Program-made: the position numbers and the translations under genes | Shown: one piece after another, positions 17,908 through 26,822 of the stretch | Layout: every line of letters starts with the position of its first letter | Numbering within the stretch: the first letter of the stretch is position 1 | Notes under the pieces: model-generated | The model's input: only the letters and a program-made list of their open reading frames with translations | Databases searched by the model: none | What the model was told of the DNA's origin: nothing | Source: Pseudoscardovia suis | GTDB taxonomy: Bacteria; Actinomycetota; Actinomycetes; Actinomycetales; Bifidobacteriaceae | Direction of reading: 5' to 3' | Assembly (NCBI RefSeq): GCF_002797875.1 | Contig: NZ_PGFC01000005.1 | Coordinates: 1 to 64,000 of the forward strand | DNA length: 64,000 nucleotides

Positions 17908-18771
17908 TCACATGAGGCCCAGCTTATGCAACAACTCCCAAGTGGTTACAGCCTGATATTTCTCTCTGGCTCGTGACAAATACGTTTTAACTGACGATTC
18001 GGTAAGCCCCAGCCTATGGGCGATGGACCGGATTTTCACACCATGGCTGTATTCCTCCAGGACTTGCATTTCACGATTGCTAAGCGCAGTCGCTCCATTT
18101 TCGCAAGGTTTCGCCGTCTCCCCGAAACCCGTTTCCATTCGACGGAACAATCTCGCATGACTCTCTTCGGTGCTTTCGCGAGAGACAATGCCCTCCGCAT
18201 GGTCGAAGAAAACACGCCTGCCAAGGGCTGGCACATGCAAATCCCCCTGCTCTGCAGAATTCCATGATGGGTCAAGGTATTGCCCTGATTCCACTGCTTC
18301 CGCAGCATGAATCACGCGCGCCAGACTTGACTTATCAATAAGGCATTGGGCACCGCAATCCAATGCCTCCTGAGAATAGGCATTGAGTGAATACGACGTG
18401 ACACCCACCAAAGCGATGCGACTGGTTCGTTCACGGATGATTCTGCACACATCTGGCCCAGGCATCTCGCCCATCGACATGTCCACGATCAACACATCCG
18501 GACAATCATCGTTCTTTGCCGCAACGGAAGGCGAAACAACGGACTCATCTTTCATATGCAACGCTGCATCCTGAACGTTCCCGGAGGCACAGGCAGAGGC
18601 ACCTTCGAGGCATACCTCAGCACAGCATCTGTCGATTGCCGTCCAAGGGTCGTCCGTGACCCATAGCAGTCGTTCACGCGGATACATCTGATGGATTGCG
18701 CTTGCCTCGAAATCAAGCAACAACGCATCGTTATCCACTATTGCGATGCCGATTTGCCGACCTGACGTCAT
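17908..18771 (-). CDS. LuxR/NarL-type response regulator
   Basis: A 287-residue regulator. The receiver begins IGIAIVDNDALLLDF; the phospho-acceptor Asp is in VLIVDMSMGEMPGPDV, and switch Thr and Lys are in GVTSYSL and IDKSSL. An unusually long insert of about 40 residues (CAEVCLEGASACASG...) precedes the Asp strand. The C-terminal LuxR helix-turn-helix is LSNREMQVLEEYSHGVKIRS ... LTESSVKTYLSRAREKY. The start at 18771 follows GGGAGG; the frame opens at 18828. It is co-transcribed with the kinase and is likely to bind the nearby 26-bp palindrome. Confidence 0.82.
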   Translation of the reverse strand: MTSGRQIGIAIVDNDALLLDFEASAIHQMYPRERLLWVTDDPWTAIDRCCAEVCLEGASACASGNVQDAALHMKDESVVSPSVAAKNDDCPDVLIVDMSMGEMPGPDVCRIIRERTSRIALVGVTSYSLNAYSQEALDCGAQCLIDKSSLARVIHAAEAVESGQYLDPSWNSAEQGDLHVPALGRRVFFDHAEGIVSRESTEESHARLFRRMETGFGETAKPCENGATALSNREMQVLEEYSHGVKIRSIAHRLGLTESSVKTYLSRAREKYQAVTTWELLHKLGLM

Positions 18772-19111
18772 GCCGTTGCCTCCCGCCATACCTGCACACC
18801 GTTGGATCCCGTACATATGGGTACGCACTCGCCGCGTCCGTATATCTAAAGAATAAGGGTATCGAAAATGGCCTCATGTGAATATGCACCATCGCAGCCG
18901 TTGAAATATTTGACAACGTCGAACACGCCACACAGCGTGCGGCGTAAGACATGCGGCGCATGAACATCGCGCCTAGCATAAATGGCAGCTTCTTACGGTT
19001 GCGTAGTACAGTGGAAGTGGCAAGGAAGCCGCACAAACGCGGACTCAGCCGACAACACGTACCGCGGCACATACACCACGTAAATGCCGCACTCTATAAA
19101 AGGAGATAATC
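18772..19111. other. Divergent intergenic region
   Basis: It holds the promoters of the response regulator (minus) and the phasin-like gene (plus). A/T-rich promoter-like DNA lies at 18838-18870, and AAAGGAG before the phasin start is a strong ribosome-binding site. No repeat or RNA gene is seen. Confidence 0.4.
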
Positions 19112-19459
19112 ATGGCTGGATTCGATGACCTCGGGGAAGGCGCCCGTAAGATCTTTCTCGCTGGAGTTGGAGCCATCGCTCTCGGCGCCGACAAGGGCAA
19201 GGAGATCGTTGACGAGCTGGTCGCCAAGGGCGAGCTGACCGTGGAGCAGGGCAAGCAGCTCAACACGGAACTCAAGCGTCGCGCAAAGGATGATTCCGAT
19301 GCTTTCGCCAACACCGCACTCAAGCAGCGCATCAAGAACATGACCGCCGAGCAGCGCGCGGAATTCGTGCAGCAGGTAAATGACTTGGCGAAGGAAGCAG
19401 ATGCTGCGGCGGCGGACGCAGACAAGGCGGATGCAACGAAGGATTCCAAGGAAGACTGA
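19112..19459 (+). CDS. Phasin-like small helical protein
   Basis: A 115-residue, almost wholly helical, Lys/Glu/Ala-rich protein similar to the phasin or PHA-granule regulator family. The N-terminal GARKIFLAGVGAIALGADKG is amphipathic, and the segment ELVAKGELTVEQGKQLNTEL is typical of PhaF/PhaI-type proteins. The C-terminal 30 residues are an Ala/Asp/Lys coiled-coil tail. No PHA synthase is present in the window, so in this organism it may be a general surface-binding or chaperone-like protein. AAAGGAG lies upstream of the ATG, and a strong terminator follows. Confidence 0.7.
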   Translation: MAGFDDLGEGARKIFLAGVGAIALGADKGKEIVDELVAKGELTVEQGKQLNTELKRRAKDDSDAFANTALKQRIKNMTAEQRAEFVQQVNDLAKEADAAAADADKADATKDSKED

Positions 19460-19479
19460 TTCCTCACGCTGCTGCGCTA

Positions 19480-19515
19480 CAAGGGCCGCGCTCTTTTGAC
19501 GCGGCCCTTGTTTGT
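19480..19515 (+). terminator. Terminator of the phasin-like gene
   Basis: CAAGGGCCGCG (19480-19490) and CGCGGCCCTTG (19500-19510) form a perfect 11-bp stem with a 9-base loop, followed by TTTGT. Confidence 0.85.
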
Positions 19516-19591
19516 GTGGGGCGATGACGCATCCCATCCGACGCTTACGCCCCGATACCGCACTCCACAGGCAATCTTCGAGAGGGCCAGC

Positions 19592-21262
19592 ATGACCAAC
19601 ACCAAACAGCCGCTTCTGTTTCGCGCACAGACCAGCGAAGCACAAGGCGTGCAACGCTTCACGCGCAAGTCAAAAATGCGCCGCCTGCGTGAAATCCTCA
19701 GCGTGGCGCGACGCTACGACGCCCTGCACATGACGCCCGTCTCCATGCGCCACATGTTCGAGGACCTGGGCCCCAGTTTCGTCAAAGCCGGGCAGATTCT
19801 GTCAATGCGGTCAGAAATCCTGCCTCAGGAGTATTGCGACGAACTTTCCAAGCTCCGCGCTGACGCAGACCCTATGCCGTTCGCCACGGTCATCAGCACG
19901 CTCAACCGCGAATTCGGCAAACCCGTGCACGAGATCTTCCGCGAGATTGACTCCACTCCGCTGGGTTCCGCCTCGCTCGCGCAAGTGCACAAGGCCACGC
20001 TGCTCGATGGCACGCAGGTTGCAGTGAAGGTGCAGCGTCCCGGTGTGCGCGAAACAATGGCGCAAGACATCGACATCATGAAGTCCATCGTCAAACACAT
20101 CAAGCGTTTTTCGCACAACACTCAGATCGTCGATCTCGACGGCATGGTGCGAGAGCTCTGGGATTCGTTCCGTGAAGAGACGGATTTCATGAACGAGGCC
20201 CAAAACCTGCTGGATTTCCGTGCATTCAGCGACAAATATGCGTATCTGAGTTGCCCGAAGCCTTACATGGATCTGTGCACACCGCATGTGGTGACGATGG
20301 ATTACATCGAGGGCATCTCCATCGCGCACCCCGAGCAACTCACCGCCGCGGGCTACGACCTTTCCGAAATCGGCACGAAGCTCGTTGACAATTATGCCGC
20401 GCAAGTGCTGGATGCCGGTTTCTTCCATGCGGATCCGCATCCGGGCAACATCATCATCGCTGACGGCAAAATCATCTTCATCGACCTGGGTCTCATGGGG
20501 CGGATCTCCACGAAAGTGCGCAATCTGCTCAAAGACATGATTTTCGCCGTGGCGGCACGCGATTCCCATAAGCTCATGGACGGTCTGCTGCGTCTGACCG
20601 ACGCGAAGCGCATGAGTCCTGCGCAAACGTCAAGCCTGCTGGAACAACTGGACCGCATCATCAGCGAATACGGCACAGTGGATCTTCAAGACCTTGATGT
20701 CGCTGAATTCATCAACTCACTCATCCGCCTATGCACTCGCTTCAACCTTGAAGTACCCGGCAACATCACCATGATCGCGCGCGGCTTGGTAACACTCGAA
20801 GGTGTGCTGGATGAATTCCTGCCCGACGCCAACATGATTGGAATCATCAAGGATCACATCGCCAACTCCGCATCCGCCAAGCAAACAATCAAGACCGAGG
20901 TCACGTCGCTCGGCACCGAAGGCTTGCATGCCCTGCACAGCACGCTTGCGCTGCTCAGCGAGGCAAACGAAGCGACGCACATGCTCACGCGCGGCGAGCT
21001 CAAGGCAAACATGGAGCTCGTGGGGTCGGAAGGCACAATCCGCCAGCTGTCGTCCATGGTCGACAGGCTCACGATGGCTCTTATTGTGGTGGGCCTGTAC
21101 ATCGGCTCGTCCATCGTGTATTACGCGGGCATCAAACCGTTGGTGTTTGGCATACCCATCATCGGCTTGATGGGGTATGTGGTGGCTTTCATACTGTCGG
21201 TGTGGATTGTCATTGACATTTTCGTGCAAAGCTACAAGCTCCGGAAGAGCAGCGACAACTAG
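19592..21262 (+). CDS. ABC1/AarF (UbiB) family atypical kinase
   Basis: A 556-residue UbiB-like protein. The family's Lys/Gln-rich motif appears as DLGPSFVKAGQILSMRSEI (about residue 55); the Ala-rich nucleotide loop SASLAQVHKATL and invariant Lys in VAVKVQRPG follow. Catalytic HADPHPGNIII and metal-binding FIDLGLMG complete the fold, and two TM helices close the C-terminus (ALIVVGLYIGSSIV and a second near the end). UbiB proteins act in isoprenoid lipid handling. Bifidobacteria make no ubiquinone, so the substrate here is unclear. The start at 19592 follows GAGAGGG; the frame opens at 19496 inside the preceding terminator. Confidence 0.85.
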   Translation: MTNTKQPLLFRAQTSEAQGVQRFTRKSKMRRLREILSVARRYDALHMTPVSMRHMFEDLGPSFVKAGQILSMRSEILPQEYCDELSKLRADADPMPFATVISTLNREFGKPVHEIFREIDSTPLGSASLAQVHKATLLDGTQVAVKVQRPGVRETMAQDIDIMKSIVKHIKRFSHNTQIVDLDGMVRELWDSFREETDFMNEAQNLLDFRAFSDKYAYLSCPKPYMDLCTPHVVTMDYIEGISIAHPEQLTAAGYDLSEIGTKLVDNYAAQVLDAGFFHADPHPGNIIIADGKIIFIDLGLMGRISTKVRNLLKDMIFAVAARDSHKLMDGLLRLTDAKRMSPAQTSSLLEQLDRIISEYGTVDLQDLDVAEFINSLIRLCTRFNLEVPGNITMIARGLVTLEGVLDEFLPDANMIGIIKDHIANSASAKQTIKTEVTSLGTEGLHALHSTLALLSEANEATHMLTRGELKANMELVGSEGTIRQLSSMVDRLTMALIVVGLYIGSSIVYYAGIKPLVFGIPIIGLMGYVVAFILSVWIVIDIFVQSYKLRKSSDN

Positions 21263-21297
21263 CCGCACAGGCGCCGCAAGCCTTGATGCAGTGACCC

Positions 21298-22482
21298 TTA
21301 TGCAGTGGCGATATGTGCGGTGCGAGCGACGAGGGAATCCTCATACATAGCCAGCAGCGCATCCGCCACGGTCGTCACATCGTAGGCCGGCAGCAGCGTA
21401 TCGTGCTGCCAGCGATGCACGCGCTGCGCCCATTCATCATCCGTGCACGCCCGGGCAATCGCACGAGCAAGGTGCTCAGCGCGATCGGCGCCGGTCACAT
21501 CCACCAGCACATCATCGTTATCCATCATCGTGGAGCGATACCCTGGGTTGTCACCGGCAAGCACCACGCCCGCACCCGAAGCGATCGCTTCAAGAAGCAC
21601 AATCCCGAAGGATTCCGCGCCAGTCGCCGGGAACACCGCAACCTGCCCGCTCGCCAAGAAAGCGCTCTTCGCATCCTCGGCAATCTCACCCAAAAACTCA
21701 ATCGGCACACCGATATGCGCCGCACGCTCACGGCACTGTTCGAGCAACGGGCCTTTGCCCGCCATCGCCACGCTCAAATCCGCCGGAAACACACCGCGCC
21801 GCACGCCCCAGTCAAGCGCGTCGAGCAGCACGCCCACGCCCTTGCGCTCCACGAAGCGCCCCAAAAACACCACATGATGCCGCCGCGGCATCGCGCCGCC
21901 CGCCCCGGCCTTCATGCGCGCCACGTCCACCGGATTAGGCACAACCCGCGTCTCCACGCCGGCCGTGCGCCGCGCATACTCGGCCGCCACACGGCTCACC
22001 GCCACGGAATGCTCCGCCGGGATCAGCCGCTCGGTGCGCGCATTGATCACGCGACCCAACACCATGCCACCCGCCATCGCAACGCCGGAGTCCACGGCAA
22101 TGTGATACGTGGCAAAAATCTGCGTGAGAGGCGTGACGCGGCGCGCCTGCGCCAGCAGTCGCCCCGCCATGAACGGCGAATACGGCGCCTGCACGTGCAG
22201 CACGTCAAACCGCTCCCGCTGCAGCAGCTCGCGCATCGCGCGGCGCGACGCCGGCAGCGGAATGCGCATGCGGTTGGAATTGAACTTCACCTTCACATTG
22301 CGCGCCATCGAATGAATCTGCGCAAAAGCGAAAGCCGGGTCGCGCTGCGCCTCATGCGTCTCGCCCACCAAGTAATGCACTTCGTGCCCGCGGCGCGCGT
22401 ATTCACGCCCCAGCATGGTGATGTGCTGCTGCACACCGTCGGGAGCGTCGAGGGTATCGTCAAAAACGAAGCCGATTTTCAC
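21298..22482 (-). CDS. GT4 family glycosyltransferase (PimB/MgtA-like)
   Basis: A 394-residue retaining glycosyltransferase with GT-B fold. The N-terminal half opens VKIGFVFDDTLDAPDGVQQH, and the C-terminal half has VVFLGRFVERKGVGVLLDAL and the nucleotide-sugar motif AVFPATGAESFGIVLLEAIA (EX7E). Such enzymes in actinobacteria mannosylate phosphatidylinositol or glycosylate lipids. The GTG start at 22482 overlaps the stop of the upstream membrane protein as GTGA, so the two are coupled. Confidence 0.8.
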   Translation of the reverse strand: MKIGFVFDDTLDAPDGVQQHITMLGREYARRGHEVHYLVGETHEAQRDPAFAFAQIHSMARNVKVKFNSNRMRIPLPASRRAMRELLQRERFDVLHVQAPYSPFMAGRLLAQARRVTPLTQIFATYHIAVDSGVAMAGGMVLGRVINARTERLIPAEHSVAVSRVAAEYARRTAGVETRVVPNPVDVARMKAGAGGAMPRRHHVVFLGRFVERKGVGVLLDALDWGVRRGVFPADLSVAMAGKGPLLEQCRERAAHIGVPIEFLGEIAEDAKSAFLASGQVAVFPATGAESFGIVLLEAIASGAGVVLAGDNPGYRSTMMDNDDVLVDVTGADRAEHLARAIARACTDDEWAQRVHRWQHDTLLPAYDVTTVADALLAMYEDSLVARTAHIATA

Positions 22483-23417
22483 AACAGCCCCCAGCACGCC
22501 ACCAATCCGGGCGCCAGCATCATGAGCACAGTGGCGGGATACCACAGCCAGCGCGTCCACGAATGTGCGAAACCTTCGTCATCATTGTGGAAATGCAAAA
22601 TCAGCACGCCAACCGCTGGCGCGAGCGCTTCGAGCGCGCCCACGGCAGCCGCCAGCATCATGCTGGTGTTTTCTTTGCCGCGCAATCCGTAAAAAATCAG
22701 CACGAACAGCAGGAACATCAACCCCAGGGGGAAAAGCTTGCCCAGCTGACCGATGTTGAGCAGCCACGTCCACATGACGGCGGCGAAAATGAGCAAGAAC
22801 CGCAGCAACCACGCCGTGCCCGCCGAATACCACACGTATTGCTTGGGGCCTTCCTTCTCAGTGGGGGCCTGATGACGGCGAATCCATGCCAGACACATCA
22901 GTATGAGCTCGCTCAGAGCGAGAGCCCACACGGGATTCTGCGTATAGAGGTTCAGCCAGGGACGCGCGTCCACGGAACCATAGAGCGAGCCCACAATGCC
23001 GCTGGCCGAGGTGGAATACCGTTGATATTGCCACGTGGCAAGGTCCCACGGCACTTCGCACACGGCGGCCAACACCAGCAGCCGCACGAAATACACGCCT
23101 GGACGCGCCGTGTGTTCGAAACCGCGCACGAGCAGCCACGCATACATCGGCAGACTGGTGAGCAGCGCCGCCAGGCAGGCGACCACCGCGGACAGCGTGC
23201 CAAGGTCCGCGTCCGTGCTCTCTTGCGGGAGGCGGGCGGCGATGACGGACGTGCCGATCATGCCAATGAGGAACAGTATGCCGGCGAACAGCTTCATGCC
23301 GCGGTTCGACAGCCCTTTGCGACGCCGGCGTTTCTTGCGGTGCGTGCTGTTGATGCCAAGGTCAGCCTCGTAGCTGCTTTCTTGGCCGTCCAAGTTGCCG
23401 TAGCTGAAAAGCCCCAT
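22479..23417 (-). CDS. TraX-like multi-span membrane protein
   Basis: A 312-residue protein with a basic N-terminus (HRKKRRRRKGLSNRGMK) followed by about eight TM helices. The segment SLPMYAWLLVRGFEHTARPG ... YFVRLLVLAAVCEVPWDLA fits the TraX family pattern (PIFxFLLVEG-hT, RL-A-xSExPFD), a group that includes acyltransferase-like and pilin-acetylating proteins. Coupling to a GT4 enzyme suggests a role in modifying a surface glycolipid or polymer (inference). AAAGGAC precedes the ATG. Confidence 0.6.
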   Translation of the reverse strand: MGLFSYGNLDGQESSYEADLGINSTHRKKRRRRKGLSNRGMKLFAGILFLIGMIGTSVIAARLPQESTDADLGTLSAVVACLAALLTSLPMYAWLLVRGFEHTARPGVYFVRLLVLAAVCEVPWDLATWQYQRYSTSASGIVGSLYGSVDARPWLNLYTQNPVWALALSELILMCLAWIRRHQAPTEKEGPKQYVWYSAGTAWLLRFLLIFAAVMWTWLLNIGQLGKLFPLGLMFLLFVLIFYGLRGKENTSMMLAAAVGALEALAPAVGVLILHFHNDDEGFAHSWTRWLWYPATVLMMLAPGLVACWGLL

Positions 23418-23490
23418 GGCGTCGTCCTTTCGTCCGTGCTGCGCGATGCTCTCGGCGAGTGCAGCGCTTCGTTCGTTTGTGTGTGCGCTT

Positions 23491-23616
23491 CAGGTTTGTG
23501 CAAGTCTCAGGCTGCGCGCGTTCTAGGGTTGCGCACTCCCAGGTTTACGCGCCTCAGGTTTGCGGGCGTTCTCAGGCTGCACGCGTTCTCAGGTTGCGCA
23601 CCCAGGTTTGCATGCC
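23491..23616. repeat. Degenerate 15-18-bp tandem repeat
   Basis: About eight units begin CAGG(T/C)T and continue with TGCGCGCGTTCT-like sequence (CAGGTTTGTGCAAGTCT, CAGGCTGCGCGCGTTCT, CAGGTTTGCGGGCGTTCT, CAGGCTGCACGCGTTCT). The last units run into the 3' end of the HAD gene. It resembles the degenerate repeat at 5520-5690 in style but not in sequence. Confidence 0.6.
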
Positions 23617-24336
23617 TCAGGCGTTTTGGATGAAATCGAGCAGGGCGGCGTAATCCGCGCCTTCGAACTGCTTGACCGCGGCGGGAGCGTCGCCGAACCA
23701 ATCACTGGTATGAAGGTAGGCGCCGTCCATGCCCACGCGGCGTGCGCCAGCGATGTCGGCATCGGGATCGTTGCCCACCATGAGCGTGTGCTCAGGGTCG
23801 GATCCCGTGGTCTGCAAGGCCAGACGGTAGAACTGCTCGGACGGTTTCTTCCATCCGGCTTGCGACGAAATGAAAACCGTGTCGAGGTGCGGGGCGATGC
23901 CGAATTTCTTGAGCTCGGGCAGCGTGTACAGCGCCTGCGCGTTGCTCAGCAGCACGGTGCGGCGACCGGATGCGCGCAATGCGTCCAGCAAATCCGTGGC
24001 TCCGTCGAACGGTTTGTTGTAGTCGGTGGAGGCGCTGCGGAACGTCCATGCTGCTTCCGCCACCATCTCGTCGGTGGGCTCGATGCCGCGCAAGGCAAAC
24101 AGGTTGTGGTATGCCGGCGCGAGGTCGATTTCATGATCAGGCTTGCCGGCTTCGCGCAATTCCAACGATGCCTCCTCATCGGCGAATGCGCGGCGCAGCA
24201 GGTCGAGCGACTCCCAGACCGCGCCGTGGCTGGCGAGGCAGTCGCTCAGCGCCTGCCATGCGCTGTCGGAGCTTTCGTCGGTGTGGATGTCGAGAAGCGT
24301 GCCGTAGAGGTCGAAGAAAACGGTCGTGTATTTCAT
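23617..24336 (-). CDS. HAD family hydrolase (YjjG/phosphatase-like)
   Basis: A 239-residue haloacid dehalogenase superfamily phosphatase. Motif I is FFDLYGTLLD (nucleophile Asp; the second Asp of the usual DxD is replaced by Tyr), motif II LLSNAQ, motif III Lys in GWKKPS, and motif IV MVGNDPDADIAGARRVG. The helical cap of about 90 residues after motif I is C1-type. Tyr in place of the general-acid Asp is unusual and would lower ordinary phosphatase turnover. Its ATG overlaps the stop of the pullulanase gene, so the two are translated together. Confidence 0.78.
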   Translation of the reverse strand: MKYTTVFFDLYGTLLDIHTDESSDSAWQALSDCLASHGAVWESLDLLRRAFADEEASLELREAGKPDHEIDLAPAYHNLFALRGIEPTDEMVAEAAWTFRSASTDYNKPFDGATDLLDALRASGRRTVLLSNAQALYTLPELKKFGIAPHLDTVFISSQAGWKKPSEQFYRLALQTTGSDPEHTLMVGNDPDADIAGARRVGMDGAYLHTSDWFGDAPAAVKQFEGADYAALLDFIQNA

Positions 24337-26510
24337 GCAATCGTCACCTTGATGCTGTTGAGGTTGTTTGCGCTGGGATCGTTTGCGCTGGAATCATTTG
24401 CGCTGCTGCTGTTTGCGCCGAGGTTATTGCCGCTGTCGTCACCTGCGGCAACGGAAAACCCTTCATCCGCCTCATCGACAAGTCCTGCGCGCGCCTGTGC
24501 CACCAGGTAATCATGCGCGGGCACCACGTAGCTGGCGGCGGAATGACGTCCTGCGCGCACACCGCAAGGACGGTCGGTGGGGTTGAATGCCACAAGATGG
24601 CTGCCCACTTGGAAGGCGACGACGCGCGGGTCGTCAGTGGGCACGGCGAAACGCACTCCATCGGCGAATGCCGGATCCTCGCCGCGCTGCGCAATAAGCG
24701 TGCGGTAAGTGTCGACGAGCCAGCTCATGCGCTCGGCGCGCTCCCAGAAGATCACATTGTCTTCGAACGGACCATTGTAGGAATTCGAATTGCCATGCTT
24801 CGTGCGACCGAATTCCTCACCGCTCAAGAAGAACGGCAGGCCTGCGGAAGTGAGCACCGCGGCCGCAGCGATACGGTTGGCGGCGATGATATCGTCCACG
24901 GCGCCCGTTTGCGCGTCGTAATCGGCTGCCGCGGGTTTGCCAGCGCGCATCGTGATGCACAGCTTGTCCCACAGCGTCAGGTCGTCGTGAGATGAGACAT
25001 ATTGGACCATCTGGCTGGCACGATGCTTGGGAAGTCGCGTGCTATGGCGCCACCCGTCGGAAGCATCGATCATGAACGGCGCGAATTTCTCGGCAGCGCC
25101 GTTCACATAGCCAGGCTGCAGCTTCTCGTGCACGTGGCCCTTGATGGTGTCGCGCGACGCATCGCAGAATGCACCCACATGCTCGTCAAGATGGTCGAGG
25201 TTGGCGTTCGTGGACAGCGGAAGCTCAGTGTGGTTGGCGGGAGTGTCCTTGGCGAACCACGGCTCGCCGTAGAGGATATAGTCCTTGCCATCGCCCAGCG
25301 CCTCAAGCTGCTGACGCACCTGCGTCATCGTGTCGACGTCAATCAATCCCATCAGGTCGAAACGGAAGCCGTCAATGTGGTATTCCTTCGCCCAATATGC
25401 CACGGAATCCGCGATGAACTTGCGCATCATCGGTTTTTCGGATGCCATGTCGCAGCCGCAGCCCGAACCGTTGGTGAACGCACCGTTGCTGTCGCGACGG
25501 CAGAAATAGCCAGGCACCGTGCGTTCGAACCAGTTGTCGGTCGTGTACATGTGGTTGTAGACCACATCCATGATCACTTTGATGCCGGCCTCATGCAGCG
25601 CCTGCACCATTTGCTTGCATTCGCGGATGCGCACCGCCCCGTCGAATGGATTGGTGGAATATGAACCCTCGGGCACGTTGTAGTTGACCGGATCGTAGCC
25701 CCAGTTGTAGCCGCGCTCGGCGCGCGGCGCAGCCTCGTCCACGGAACCGTAGTCATACATCGGCTCGATCTGCACGCAAGTGACGCCAAGGTTCTTGAGG
25801 TAATTGACGCATGTGGGCGTGACGCCCGCGCCGTCGAGCGTCGTGTCGGGATGGGTGAAGCCTAGGAACGTGCCACAGTGATCACGCGGCACGCCGCTGC
25901 GAGGATCGGCGGAAAAGTCCACGACGTGCGTTTCCCACACGACGAGCTTGTTGGCGGGCACCTGCGGGGTGCGATCGTTCTCCCAACCGTCAGGTTCAGT
26001 AGAGGCAAGGTCGATGACCATGCTGCGCTTGCCGTTCACACCGGCCGCCTTCGCCCACGGATCGGCACTCACCGTCACCGTGCCGTCATCGAACTGGAGC
26101 GCATAGTCGTAATACACACCATTGAGATTCTCTGGCACCTGCACGCGCCACACTCCGGTGTGTGCGAAATTGCGGTCTTTGGTCAGTTCATACGTGGCGA
26201 ACGGCGCAAATGCACGTGATTCCAACGCCGCAGCGTCACCCACCGTCGCCGGATCGATCTGCGCAACCGTTGCGGTTGTAGCATCCGTCGCGAACGCATC
26301 GGGAACGAGGCTGTTGCGCCGGGCCTTCTGCTGCTGCTCGCGCATGACCTCCTCGTCGGAGCCCTTGCGATACAACCTCACCGTGACAGCAGCGGCAGTG
26401 GGCGCCCACAAGGAAAACACCGTGGAATCGCCGCGCAGCACCGCCCCCAAGTCATCGCCATGATATTCCGCCGTGATGCCCTGCGCCATTGCCACGGGAT
26501 TGACAGCCAT
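24333..26510 (-). CDS. pulA: Type I pullulanase / glycogen debranching enzyme (GH13), cytoplasmic
   Basis: A 725-residue GH13 debranching enzyme with no signal peptide, so it acts on imported branched maltodextrins or glycogen. An N-terminal CBM48-like domain (STVFSLWAPTAAAVTVRLY) leads to the type I pullulanase signature YNWGYDP (about residue 270). Catalytic residues lie in GFRFDLMG (nucleophile Asp, about 382), YGEPWF (acid Glu) and SSHDDLT (His-Asp). The C-terminal beta domain ends in an Asn/Ser/Ala-rich repetitive tail. The start at 26510 follows AGGAG and is preferred over 26735, which would add a tail with no family match. The HAD phosphatase overlaps its stop. Confidence 0.88.
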   Translation of the reverse strand: MAVNPVAMAQGITAEYHGDDLGAVLRGDSTVFSLWAPTAAAVTVRLYRKGSDEEVMREQQQKARRNSLVPDAFATDATTATVAQIDPATVGDAAALESRAFAPFATYELTKDRNFAHTGVWRVQVPENLNGVYYDYALQFDDGTVTVSADPWAKAAGVNGKRSMVIDLASTEPDGWENDRTPQVPANKLVVWETHVVDFSADPRSGVPRDHCGTFLGFTHPDTTLDGAGVTPTCVNYLKNLGVTCVQIEPMYDYGSVDEAAPRAERGYNWGYDPVNYNVPEGSYSTNPFDGAVRIRECKQMVQALHEAGIKVIMDVVYNHMYTTDNWFERTVPGYFCRRDSNGAFTNGSGCGCDMASEKPMMRKFIADSVAYWAKEYHIDGFRFDLMGLIDVDTMTQVRQQLEALGDGKDYILYGEPWFAKDTPANHTELPLSTNANLDHLDEHVGAFCDASRDTIKGHVHEKLQPGYVNGAAEKFAPFMIDASDGWRHSTRLPKHRASQMVQYVSSHDDLTLWDKLCITMRAGKPAAADYDAQTGAVDDIIAANRIAAAAVLTSAGLPFFLSGEEFGRTKHGNSNSYNGPFEDNVIFWERAERMSWLVDTYRTLIAQRGEDPAFADGVRFAVPTDDPRVVAFQVGSHLVAFNPTDRPCGVRAGRHSAASYVVPAHDYLVAQARAGLVDEADEGFSVAAGDDSGNNLGANSSSANDSSANDPSANNLNSIKVTIA

Positions 26511-26719
26511 CGTGCACTCCTGTTGTTCGTTGTATTCGTATGTTTGTGTGTTCGTTATTTCGTTGTGTTGCTGCGCTGTGCGTAGTTCCCGCAGCAGCCA
26601 TTGTCGCCGCGTGTCGCTATATGCAAGCGCCGTTATCCAGCCTTGCTCATTGTACTCATGGAAGCTCCAAAACCAACCGACCCGCGGGCGTTCTTCGCGC
26701 ACAGGAATATGCAATGCAT

Positions 26720-26766
26720 ATGCGTACACATGCACAAGATATGTACGCGCATATGCACAAGATATG
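26720..26766. promoter_or_regulatory. Direct and inverted repeats upstream of pulA
   Basis: ATGCACAAGATATG occurs twice, at 26730-26743 and 26753-26766, 23 bp apart. GCATATGCGTAC and GTACGCGCATATGC form an imperfect inverted repeat around the first copy. The site lies about 210 bp upstream of pulA and beside the terminator of the malG transcript. A regulator site is plausible; no specific regulator can be named. The rest of 26511-26822 has no gene. Confidence 0.4.
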
Positions 26767-26800
26767 CAAAGGCCGCGGCGCCCATAAGCGTCGCGGCCTT
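26766..26800 (-). terminator. Terminator of the malE-malF-malG operon
   Basis: AAGGCCGCGGCG (26769-26780) pairs with CGTCGCGGCCTT (26789-26800), one wobble, 22 bases past the malG stop on the minus strand, followed by TTTGC. Confidence 0.65.
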
Positions 26801-26822
26801 GGTAATTCCTAGATCTGGAGCA

